64,000 nucleotides of DNA from Fennellomyces sp. T-0311 (Eukaryota > Mucoromycota > Mucoromycetes > Mucorales > Lichtheimiaceae): assembly GCA_025266875.1 (NCBI GenBank), contig JALLLT010000017.1, positions 186,001 to 250,000 of the forward strand. The letters are read 5' to 3'. Within the stretch, counting starts at the first letter, position 1. Each line of letters starts with the position of its first letter. The notes below the pieces were generated by a model. The model searched no databases, was not told the origin of the DNA, and saw only the letters and a program-made list of their open reading frames with translations. A program made the position numbers and the translations under genes. Shown here in pieces: positions 1 to 9,647 of the stretch.

Positions 1-1305
1 ATGCCTACGGGTTCCGACTTTGACGATTGGCTGAGACGTATTCTCGGTCTCACGCCGTGTCTTCAGTATCTTGCCCTCGAGAACGTACTACCGAGCCTCG
101 ACATACGACATGTTGAGATTATCCATGCTAGTTGCCCTGATCTTGTCGACTTCGTATCCGCGGGACCCGCGCGTATCATGTATACTCGTGCTTCTACTTC
201 TGTGGTCCCTAAGATGCGCTCGCTTAGGTTGGTGTACGCTGGTGGATGGAATGAAGCGGCAGGATCTTGGCTCAAGTATGCTTCGTATTGTTATCCGAAT
301 CTCGAAACACTGTATCTAGAAAACGCGTCCGGAAACCCCACTTGGTTCAGCTACACTTCATCGGTCAGCCACAGCCTTGCCTTTCCTCAACTAAAACAAG
401 CGCATCTGATACGTCTTGATCTCGACTATAATACTGTTTACGCCATCCAAAGTCAAGCGCCCAGACTTTACGACCTGTCCATCGATGATCGCTGCTGCTG
501 GTTGTCTAGCTCGGGATTCGATCAAACCTCTGCAATGAACCGATTTAATGATTTTATTGTTCGGGTGCAAGATAGGGTCCTTCGGCTACGATTATCACTT
601 CCAGAGGTATATCCCAGCCTTTCAGCATTCCGTTCATGCACAAAGCTTCGCGATCTATCACTTAAAAGCTCAGAAAGTGTCGTGATTGATCTTCGCGTGT
701 TGCTCGACGGATTACATGCACTCAAGCGACTGTCCTTGACCCACGCTGACTTGATTGACCAGGTTTTATGGGCCTCTACACAATCACCGATAGCACGACT
801 TGAACTAGATCAAGTGAAGCTCACATCAGATGGTATAAAAAGTATCCTTATGCATTGTCACCAAATCGATCAGCTTATTGCGACACAATGCTTCTGGTAT
901 CACACTTCGATGTATACGCCGATTGGAGTTCAGATGGAGTTACCTCAGCGCCACTTTTACTTTATCCAGATCAACAGCCAACGCCTTGTTTGGGCAGTAT
1001 CTACGTATGTAACAGCGTGGGATCCGATCCAAGTTTACGGACTTACATCGCCCGAATGCCAAGAGCGATGGCTGAATATTGCAACTCGATCGGACAATAA
1101 CAAGAAAAGCCTTACAGGAAGTATCGTGGAGTTGCAGCCTGACACAATGAAAACAGTATTGAAGATGTCATATGCCGATATACTAAAAAAATCTGCTTCG
1201 TGTCACTATACAACTGTCGATGGCTATAAAACAGGTGGGTATATGACGATATCGTATTCAAGTGTCAGCAAACTTGTCATCAACGGCGAGCCAATAGCAG
1301 TGTAA
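1..1305 (+). CDS. F-box/LRR-like protein, 5' partial
   Basis: Open from the first base of the window to a TAA at 1303-1305 (434 codons), so the true start probably lies outside. The protein is built of repeating leucine-rich units such as LRSLRLVYAG, LETLYLEN, LRDLSLKSSE and LKRLSLTHADL, spaced about 25-30 residues. This resembles the degenerate leucine-rich repeats that follow an F-box in many fungal SCF-type adaptors. No F-box is visible, which fits a missing N-terminus. If the assignment is right it would select substrates for ubiquitin ligase, but the substrate cannot be read from sequence. No intron is needed inside the visible part. These families expand quickly in Mucorales, so the paralogue may be non-essential. 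Confidence 0.55.
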   Translation: MPTGSDFDDWLRRILGLTPCLQYLALENVLPSLDIRHVEIIHASCPDLVDFVSAGPARIMYTRASTSVVPKMRSLRLVYAGGWNEAAGSWLKYASYCYPNLETLYLENASGNPTWFSYTSSVSHSLAFPQLKQAHLIRLDLDYNTVYAIQSQAPRLYDLSIDDRCCWLSSSGFDQTSAMNRFNDFIVRVQDRVLRLRLSLPEVYPSLSAFRSCTKLRDLSLKSSESVVIDLRVLLDGLHALKRLSLTHADLIDQVLWASTQSPIARLELDQVKLTSDGIKSILMHCHQIDQLIATQCFWYHTSMYTPIGVQMELPQRHFYFIQINSQRLVWAVSTYVTAWDPIQVYGLTSPECQERWLNIATRSDNNKKSLTGSIVELQPDTMKTVLKMSYADILKKSASCHYTTVDGYKTGGYMTISYSSVSKLVINGEPIAV

Positions 1306-2622
1306 TTCCATCCCCCAAAACATCACCAGACAAAGTTCCCCTCGTTAGCTATGTTATTGTGCAGATAGTGGTTTGTTTATTGTCATAAAGCTGCTGTACC
1401 GGTTTTTGTGTCACTGAGGCATATTCACACATTAATGATTCCACGGAGGTTCAACTTTCAGTCCCGGTGCATGCACGACCTTGGTGGTACAGCTCTATTG
1501 ATACGTAAACAAGCAAAGGAGACCGATGCAGCAGCGCTTAGTGCTAATAGTAATATGATGAATCAGCAGAGGGTCATTAACAGATTTCCATTTCAATACT
1601 GTGCATCCCGCATTACATACACGTATCACTATATTACATACATGCTTTTTGGCGCAGCAAATGGTAGAAGAATACTGTGACTATTTTTGGTTAAAAACGT
1701 CATGGTCTGCTTGGACGCAGGATCACCCTTGGTGTCACAGACGCGTCCCGAGTAACGGACCGGAATTATTTGTTTATATGCTTAGTCGCGGAAAACGTAC
1801 TTTTAAAGGAAATCCCGGAGACCTAACCGCCTTTATTTTCCATTGTTTATGGATATATATTCACTGGAGGGCTTGGGTGTCCATTCCGAGGGACAAAGGA
1901 TTCATAACTTAATCCTGGAAGGTAGTACTATCGGCTGATGGGTTTTATTGCATAGCACTATTATGCAGCAGAAATGCTGCCAGGTATTTTTAACATTAAT
2001 CTGCATATGACTCTGGTTAAATGTGAACTTGATGGCAAACGAATATCTAAATATAAAGCGAACGTTTCGAGTAATTATAGATCCTTTTAGGGAGAGAAAT
2101 TCTTTTGGGTCGATCCTTGTCAAACAGTCGAGGAATGGAAGATTCCCGATGTTAGCTTTTGGGTCATGTGCTATTAATGGCGGTTCTATAAACATAATAC
2201 CTGTTTGGATCAAGCAGCTCAAATACCCTTTTTGAGATATAACGGCCTTAGGATTAGTCGATACGGCTGGCTGGGTGTCTGTCACGCTTTTTACTGCGAG
2301 ATATTCTACTTAAACGGAAGCTGGTGGGTTGCGCTGTCTATGCATATCATTGGTTGCCGATAGATTTTCATGTGCAGAAACAGTTGATCCGTGCATACCA
2401 TACATGAAGCGTGTGCCTCGTTCGCATACTGAAACAATAGCGATGGCCAATAGGGTTGACCATTATGATAGATACTACGAATGAAAGTAACAATGCTTGG
2501 ATGTCAACGTTAGCCTAACTTAATAAGGAAGTACCAAATAAAATACACGCCCAGTTGCGTGCTTCCATCGACTCTCTTTTTTCGCGTTTCGCGTTTCATG
2601 CTGTACCACATTCTTTCCAACT
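1306..2622. other. Intergenic, no supported gene
   Basis: About 1.3 kb of AT-rich sequence with only short overlapping reading frames on both strands (longest 127 codons on minus, 1902-2285, with no recognisable domain and no convincing splice partner). I see no tRNA, no repeat and no clear terminal inverted repeat. The last 60 bases are T/C-rich and lead into the ATG at 2623, so they could be the leader of the Fanzor-type gene. Confidence 0.4.
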
Positions 2623-5600
2623 ATGAATCCTACGCTTGTACAGAAGATCTTTGGTCATTCGGAAGAGGTACAGATCGAAGCACCACCCATCTCAGCCAAC
2701 CGGCTCGAGAACGCCTTCAGTGGTCTGCATAACTTTGTTCCCGGTGCCGAGAAACTGCGCAAAACAACCAAGGCCCTTAAAAGAAGCGGCATGGATATTC
2801 TCCAATCCACGGCATTGACACGGCTGCTTTCCGGCGACTCTGATCATACCATTTTCTTGCGAACCGCGCCACCAACTAAAGCAAAAGGGTTGATGTTGCT
2901 CATAGCCATTGCTCATCAAAAGGATCTGCGTGTTTTCTACTTTTCCACCAGAAAGCATGCGCAAGTGATCAATCCAATTGGCAAGACAACTGTTAGTGTG
3001 CTGCAGCATACTGACTCATACCTTGGCGAGAAGACCAAATGGTTCCAACTTTGTGACTTGCCCGAGTACAAGGTTGGCTTTTGACTAACCATTTAAAGTA
3101 ATGATATACTCAAATCGACTTCTTTTGAAGCCTCCGAAGCTGGTAAAGGGTCAGCCAACGCCCGCACCAGCTCCACCATTGTCTACTGTAGCCACACTTA
3201 CAGACCATAACGAGAATGACGTGGACAACGAAGAAACGACAATGCCACGGACAGGCATTACCCGAGACCAGATCATCAGCGAGTTTGAGGCCGGGGTCAG
3301 GCGGTTCCATCGTCAAGAGATTGAAGAGGCATTTAAAGGAGCGGAAAGCAAGCAAAAAGCTGTTAAGATGCTAGAAAAGCTGCACAACAAGCACGACAAA
3401 AGAAAAAACGTTCCTCGCATCTATGACGAGATCCAAGCATCCATCCTAAAACGGCATCCCATGGACGTGGCTCCTAACTGGTTCGCTGACCGGATAAAAA
3501 GTTATAAAGATTACGACCGATTTCAATACTTCAAAAGTGAAGGGTATCGGCTGCATGAGGAAGTACAGGGTTTCTTGGACTCATGTACGTGGGACGAAGT
3601 CATGGGTGTTCAGGACAGCGATCAAGAAGCCAATAGCAACGATGACCAAGAAACCGACGACGAAGATAGCCAAGTGGTCAAAAACAAAGACGCTTCAATA
3701 CGCGAAACAGCAACTTTCACAGAAACTATGACGTTTTCATTACGCTCTATTTTACGAGAGGAAATCGCCTACGACGGGTTCTTGAACCGATTGGAGAACG
3801 AGAAATTGCGCGTCGGTCGGTGTATGGCACAACTTTCGAACGGAGTATCAGCTTTGACTGATATGATCGCCAGCGGAAGAATGGCCCGACTGTGCGGCAC
3901 TGTTGTCGACGACACAATTTCGATATCCAAGCTCTGGTACCTGGTTTTGATTTCGGACCAGAGGCGAAAACGGCTGTCCATGTGTCACCTGTGCCGCCAA
4001 ATCTGGACAAATTGGAAGATGCCCGCGTGTATCAGTTTGAACATTTCTCGAACATACTGTCAGGTACGTCATCGCAGTGTACACTTTCCGTTTCCATCAA
4101 TTAACGTGTTATGTTTTATGCTTAGGGTGCGTCGGTTCAAGCGTGAACGAAAAGATGGAATCATTTGTTTTTCATGAATCGCGCAAGGCGATCGTGGATA
4201 CTGGTGTTGTCACCAAGCAGGATGACTTTGCCTTCAAAGGTGCCATGAACAATGCTCTTCGGGAGTTCAAGACAGCTGCACACAACCTCTGGTCGCGGAA
4301 GCGCCACGACAGAGATCTCCGAGTCCTAACAACTGCTCTCATTCGGCTGAGGCTCGCTCCAGATCGCGTCCGTCGTTATCTGGCACGGATTGCAGCTGAG
4401 AAGAGAAAAAAGGAGGAGACAGAAACCGGCAATCCTGTGGATCGGCGTATTAGCATAGCACATGCTAAGAGTAAGGCAGATTACCACCGGAAAGAGCTTG
4501 AGAATTCGATTGTTCGCGGAAGAGATGATGCTGTGATCGAAATGTTATTCGAAAAGCTAAACAACTGGGTCGCGAAGGTAGATCGAAAGAATTTTTGTGT
4601 GCTTACTTTTCGCACTAACAGAGTTATTCTAAAAGCTTGACAAGCTGTCCCGTTCATCAAAAGCTCTTGGTAGCAAAGAGGAGGCCGAGAAAAAAGAAAA
4701 GCACAAACAGGATCACACTCTTCCCAAGAAGCTTGACAAGGACAATCCGATTAGTACAAAGACCAACGACGCCGACGAGGAAGAAGTGGAAGAGTCTGCC
4801 GTAGATGCCCAAGAAAAAGAAGTTACCGCCCGTCAAGTTCGAGCAGTGGTAGCCATTATCAAACGAGTCCTGTCCACCACCTCCAAGCAGGTGTCTGCCA
4901 GAGCAATTCGCGATGCAGCCTACAAGGGGAGCGACCTAACAGATAAGCAGTGCCAGGCTGCTGCCGAAATCGCCAACGCAGTTCGACCATACTACCACCC
5001 CGAACCAGATCAAGACGATAGCGCGGAAGACGACGATGACGACGAAGCGGATGTTCTGTCAGTGCATGAATGCGTCCCTCTGGCTTATATCACAAACGCT
5101 GTCATTAAATTGGTGGTCCCGCAACAGAATATCTGGGCGATCGTCCCGGACGTCGACTGCAAAGACCACTCCATCCATATTGGAGCAGATGTGCTTTACA
5201 CATTATTCTCCGGTACTTACACGATCCCATCTACCAGCGCCAAGGGGAAAGTCACCAGCAAACGAGAGGCGGGCCTGCCAGAGAGGCGCGATGACGTTTT
5301 CGGTGCCTTTTTCCGCTTACCGAAGATAACACAAGCTCTCAAAACCAAGAACCTTGTCTTCAAGCACCGTTTGACCTATGTTAACAAGTATCAGGTCCGG
5401 GTGCTTAGTCGTGGTCGCAAGATCGCTGACCCAAACGATACCAGCCAAGCAAAGAAAGAAGCAAGCAGCGTCCAGTCCGCCGATCAAAATGAAGAATCTA
5501 GCTCCTCTGATTCCAGTGCGGACGAAGTGCTTCCTGTTCGCAAAGGGTAGGGTAGGGCTGCGGTGACGCCCTCTACAGCAAAGAACAAGGCTGGTAAGGG

Positions 5601-6928
5601 AATGGCTGGCAAGGGGAAGGCCAGGAAGGCTCGAAAGCGAAAAAAGAAGAAGGCGATCAAGGCAGCCGGGCAGAAAAGGCCGCACCCTTCAGCAGCGGAA
5701 TCTGGGTCGAAAAGGGCTAACATCGACCAAAATCTCAACCAACAGCTTCTGGAGGAGAAGGAGAAACAGGTCAAGGAGCTACAGGCCGAGCTCACATCGG
5801 TACGCAAGAGGTGCAATAAGTACGAGATCGAGCGTGCAGACCTAGGTCGTACATTCCGGAACGGGAAAAAGAACATGGGGAAGAAGTATTGGGATCGTGG
5901 TGTTTACGCGAAGCTATGGGCGGTGCGAAGAACTGTCCAGGAATTTGAAAAGGACATCTCATTGAAGCAAAGGAAGCTGGCGGATTTGCGTGCCGAGCTG
6001 TTTCGAATGCAAGCGTTAAAATCGAACCAAACAGTTCGTCCTCAAGAAACAATAGAACAGGTAGAGCGCTTGGATCAAAGGCGCGTTATATGTATGCTTA
6101 TCACTGTGTTTATAGAAACGTATCCAAAAGACGATCATTGACAGCTTCAACAGCCAGAAACCGCTGGGTGTCATTGGGATCGATCCAGGGATAGTTGTCG
6201 CGGCAACCGCGGTTACCACCACCTTTGACGCCGTGATGAGCGTTGTGCGAAGGTACACCTCACCACCATCACCTGAGCAGCAACCGCCGCAACAGACAAC
6301 ACGCCCACCCAAAGCGAAAAAATATACATCGTCAATAAAAAAGGCTGCGACCTTCGAAACAAAGCATACCAAGCGACGCGAACGTGACAAGGAAAAGGAC
6401 GACGGCAACAGGAGGAATAAAGAGTCAAGGACGAGGGAGATCCGTCACTCTATCCTGCATCGAAAGCTTGCAACATCTTGGCGCGTTCAGCAATCGATAG
6501 CAACACTGGCTTTCTATGGCGCATATCGTGCAGTCAACAGTCGCATCAAGAAGCATGCTAGAGGCGCGAACGCAAAACTGAGACAGGCTCTCGAGCCATG
6601 CGAGCAAGATACCGTCATCGTCACCAACGAATATCGCTCATCTAAGACATGCCCTAAATGCCATGCACCGACAAAACTGCAGAAGTACCGAGTGGATGGA
6701 AAGCTCAAGACAGCTAACGGCGCCATCAGGTGCACGAATCCGGACTGTCCTCTCCACCATGCGAATACTTTCAACCGTGATGGAGCAGCATCATTCAACA
6801 TCGCTGTCAGTGGCCTTTCGAAAGCTGTATCTCACAATAATTCACCCATCCCACCCTTCTCCCGCTCCCACGACCAAACCTTCCAACTCGCTGCCTCGAT
6901 GGAGCGATTGACGGAACACCAGCGCTAG
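2623..6928 (+). pseudogene. Fanzor (eukaryotic TnpB-like) RNA-guided nuclease gene, probably damaged
   Basis: Reconstructed exons: 2623-3072, about 3131-4063, 4126-4577, 4636-6060 and 6116-6928. Introns 4064-4125, 4578-4635 and 6061-6115 join in phase; the first (from 3073) is tentative. The last exon carries the diagnostic part. RuvC-I is GVIGIDPG (Asp at 6182). A basic linker follows, then NEYRSSKTC (Glu at 6629). The zinc ribbon has CPKC (6650, 6659) and CTNPDC (6731, 6746). RuvC-III is NRDGAASFN (Asp at 6779). Upstream there is an acidic/basic linker, a coiled coil (5740-6050) and a stretch ending FKHRLTYVNKYQVRVL like the wedge region of Fanzor proteins. Problems: the frame changes near 3890-3915 without an obvious intron, and an in-frame TAG sits at 5548. 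The gene may be dead, mis-sequenced or unusually spliced. Family members use a guide RNA from the element end to cut DNA; that activity is inferred. Confidence 0.72.
6116..6928 (+). CDS. Intact RuvC/zinc-ribbon module of the Fanzor gene (last exon)
   Basis: This 270-codon exon is open from the acceptor TTTATAG (ends 6115) to the TAG at 6926. It contains every residue expected of an active Fanzor RuvC centre: Asp 23 of the exon in GIDPG, Glu 172 in NEYRSSK and Asp 222 in NRDGAASFN. Four cysteines form the zinc ribbon. The position where bacterial TnpB carries its RuvC-II glutamate is not acidic (AFYGAYRAV). That fits the rearranged site reported for Fanzors, where the glutamate just before the zinc ribbon replaces it. 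Residues 50-110 are very basic and could hold a nuclear-localisation signal. The module is much better preserved than the upstream exons. Confidence 0.75.
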   Translation, partial: KRIQKTIIDSFNSQKPLGVIGIDPGIVVAATAVTTTFDAVMSVVRRYTSPPSPEQQPPQQTTRPPKAKKYTSSIKKAATFETKHTKRRERDKEKDDGNRRNKESRTREIRHSILHRKLATSWRVQQSIATLAFYGAYRAVNSRIKKHARGANAKLRQALEPCEQDTVIVTNEYRSSKTCPKCHAPTKLQKYRVDGKLKTANGAIRCTNPDCPLHHANTFNRDGAASFNIAVSGLSKAVSHNNSPIPPFSRSHDQTFQLAASMERLTEHQR

Positions 6929-7394
6929 GTGCTTTTTGTCTCCCCCGTGACGGTGGATTTAAAGTAGTATAGAACGTCTGATTTTTGAGATATAAACAGT
7001 ACGTAGTTCTTTTTGTATAACAGAAAATAGTATTTTTCGAATTCAGATTAACGTGAATAAGTAAATTGGTACGAAAAGTTTGCATATCTGTACCTAAAGC
7101 CTCTGATATTTGCAGTTGTTTGTATGCTTTTAATTTGAGCATTCGTCTATTGAGAGCACAACACTGTTGTTATTTAAACCACCGATTAGTACCTGTTTAG
7201 TATTTACCCGTTGCCATGCAGCCGAACCATGACTGTCCTACGGATCACATCACTACCTTTGTAGGTATGTAGTTGTACTGTCACACACATACGACCAGGG
7301 CCCCAACCGCTAAACAAAGATGTACCGGTTTAGATAAGTATGCTAAAATTCCAAAATAACTGCCATAATTTTTGACTATTGTTACAAAGGTCTG
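6929..7394 (+). other. 3' flank of Fanzor gene; candidate guide-RNA/right-end region
   Basis: AT-rich non-coding sequence directly after the Fanzor stop codon. In Fanzor and TnpB elements the omega RNA is transcribed from the 3' end of the gene into the right end of the element, so this is where it would be expected. A GC-richer stretch with a small potential hairpin (CCGTGACGG) lies at about 6945-6953. I cannot demonstrate a conserved fold or an element boundary, and no terminal inverted repeat with the 5' side was found by eye. Confidence 0.25.
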
Positions 7395-7418
7395 GCAAAA
7401 AAGATGCATTCAATTTTT
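7395..7418 (+). repeat. Inverted repeat, left copy (partner 16539-16562)
   Basis: The core GATGCATTCAATTTTT, preceded by GCAAAAAA, recurs in inverse orientation at 16539-16562 as AAAAAATTGAATGCATC followed by TTTTTGC, with a one-base length difference in the A run. The two copies enclose 9.1 kb that includes all the transposase genes of this block. They may be remnants of one element family, or the ends of a larger composite element. Confidence 0.4.
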
Positions 7419-7578
7419 CGACCTTCAAAACCTTTTTCCATAATATCTCATTTTCAGCTAATGGAAGCTGTCTTCTGAGCTTAATAAAATTTGTTTTTGA
7501 GATGTTGACGCATATTTTTGCTTAAAAATACATCACACTAAAGAAGATTGGAAGCCTCCTGCACGCAATGGCGCTGCA

Positions 7579-8880
7579 ATGTTGGCAAACGAATATTGTA
7601 TGGCAATGAACGTAATTTATTTTCGTACGAAGTATAAAACGATCCTGTCACAAGCTATCGACCTCGAACCGCGTGACCTTGTAGCTGAGGTATGTGGCGT
7701 TGGGAAGAACACGGCACAGAAGGCATTGTCCAAGTACGAGAACAAGAGAATCCCAGAAGATTCATTGACCATTAAGAGACCGAAACTGGAGCTCGAGAAT
7801 GATTATGTTGCTAATGTGCGCGAATCATTCTAGAAAACAACAAAAAGAGAATAATTTGACTTCTAAGGTTATTACAACTGAGTTAGTCAAGATGCACGGC
7901 CATATAGCTAACCACGAGCACTAAGAAACCATATGCACCAAATGTTGTTAAATATTGCCATGAATACGTCACCAAACGACTGGAGAACCTCACCACTGCT
8001 ATGACATACCACCCAAAAACATCTGAAGTTTTTTTCGACGAGCCTACTGTCCTATCGGCCAATCTAGTCGGCTGGATTGACTTCCGTATTGTGGAACTGC
8101 AACCGAAGAAGGAAGAAAGCAGCTAATGGTGATATCTGGTGTGTTCATTGTGTATCGTCAAGGAAACCGTCTCTGCGCTGAAATCATTAAGGGTGAGAAT
8201 GGGATCATCATTTGGCCAGTAACCAGTGGACCATGTCAATTTGGTCAGCCACGAAGGGGAAGGCGTTTCCAAGATGCTGAAGAATGAAAGTCCCTGCCGG
8301 AATGTGTAAAAGAGGCTGATATTACGCCAGACTTACATGATTACCATGGTAACTTTACTGCAGATCTCTTTGAGTCAATCTTTGAAGATCTTTGTAAGCA
8401 TTTAAGTGAGAAATTTCCCACTGGTTGTCATATCAATATGGATGGTGCAAAAGTACCACACGCGCATCAAGAACTCCGTACCCAAGTCATCCTGGACGGT
8501 CAACGAGGTTAAGGATTGGTTCTAATAGCAACAAATTAACATCCCAAATCCGCCAAATGGTGGTCGCCTTCCTACAAAGCAACAGCGTGTCACGTACGCA
8601 ATGGCTCATTATGATATAAAGTGCATATGACGTACAAGATCGCTCACCAATATGTTCATAAGATTGTGAAAACGCCACCATATCACTGCGAACGTCAGCC
8701 GACTGAGAAGCTTTGAGGATCAGTAAAAGAGTAATCCACTGAAGAAACTCTTGTGTTGATATGGAGGAAGTCAGTAAACGCAAATCGTAGTTACGATGAA
8801 CTACGGAAGAGCAATTTCGATGGTGATGTGGACTAGCATGAACTAGAAACCAGCGAATTCCAATAAAAACTGACTTCAAA
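7579..8880 (+). pseudogene. Decayed Tc1/mariner-like (DDE_3) transposase
   Basis: Fragments in several frames read in transposase order. First is an HTH-like piece (AEVCGVGKNTAQKALSKYE, 7687-7743). Then come VVKYCHEYVTKRLENL and VFFDEPT around 7950-8050 (the first catalytic Asp block), MVISGVFIVYRQGNRLCAE after 8125, DYHGNFTADLFESIFEDL around 8340 and INMDGAKV around 8430 (the second catalytic Asp block). Stops and frameshifts separate them, so no protein can be made. The same family and order occur in the element at 26.8-28.1 kb. It lies about 650 bases after the Fanzor gene, which matters because Fanzors have been described inside Tc1/mariner-type elements. The end beyond 8880 is unclear. 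Confidence 0.6.
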
Positions 8881-9647
8881 ATAAAAAAAATTTTGGCCCT
8901 AGTAAGGCCCTAGTAATATTCCTGGGGAAGAAATTTAATATCTTTTTTTTTACTTTTTGAAGGATAATAGAAGCATTAATCTTAAAAATCCCCTGGGAGC
9001 ACCATATCATGAAGGGCATTTATTACGCTTTTACTGGTGGTAAATGTATGTGGTAATGACGACAGAAAATATAATTGAACAATGGAGATCGAGTCAAGGA
9101 TATAATGATTACCAGGGCCCTGGTGATACGCAAATCTTATTTACGACATGCGCGCTTCCTTGGAATTTGGACATTGACGGAAAACAGTGGCTGCGATGGA
9201 GAGAGTGACGGTGGCCCGGGTGCTATTCTTCTGGATGAATATATAGGCGTTGATGATTGAGATGATACTGGTAAAGGGGATGTGTCCGTCGTAGCAGCTA
9301 ATGATTCTGGAATTGGGTTTGTTGCTAATTCCTGAACTATTCCTGCCGATGAAAGAGCAAATGGTGGCGGCGACGGTGTGATAGCAGGCAATACAGGACA
9401 TTCTCGGCTTCACAGTGGGAAAAAATCTTATGGATTCTTATTCAATCTCTTGAAAACCCTCAGAGTTTGCTAAAATCTTATTCAAACCTATTCAAACCTA
9501 TTCAAACTCACTCAAACTTATTTACAAAAATTTGTGATGAGAAACTTATTAATTCTTATTCTTTCGTATCAATTGGTATGTATCGAAGGGTATGCTAGTA
9601 TACTAAATGATAGTACTTGGATATATATATATATCTATTTATGTTCA
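8881..9647. other. Non-coding flank with CTTATT-type iterated motifs (9416-9560)
   Basis: No gene is supported. From 9416 the sequence is built of imperfect repeats of the type CTTATTCAAAC and CTATTCAAAC (clustered at 9440-9530). A comparable run (AAACTTATTAA, with inverted copies TAAGTTTTAATAAG) occurs at 14190-14316 on the other side of the Tnp2 gene pair. Such subterminal arrays commonly bind CACTA/Tnp2-type transposases, so these may mark the ends of that element. Confidence 0.35.

Noticed and set aside
5547..5578. Intron removing the TAG at 5548 (GTAGGG...CTACAG)
   Set aside because: Only 32 bases and it would shift the downstream frame away from the nuclease.
5317..6607. Several minus-strand frames of 60-130 codons
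   Set aside because: Antisense to the Fanzor linker and nuclease exons; composition mirrors the basic coiled-coil region.
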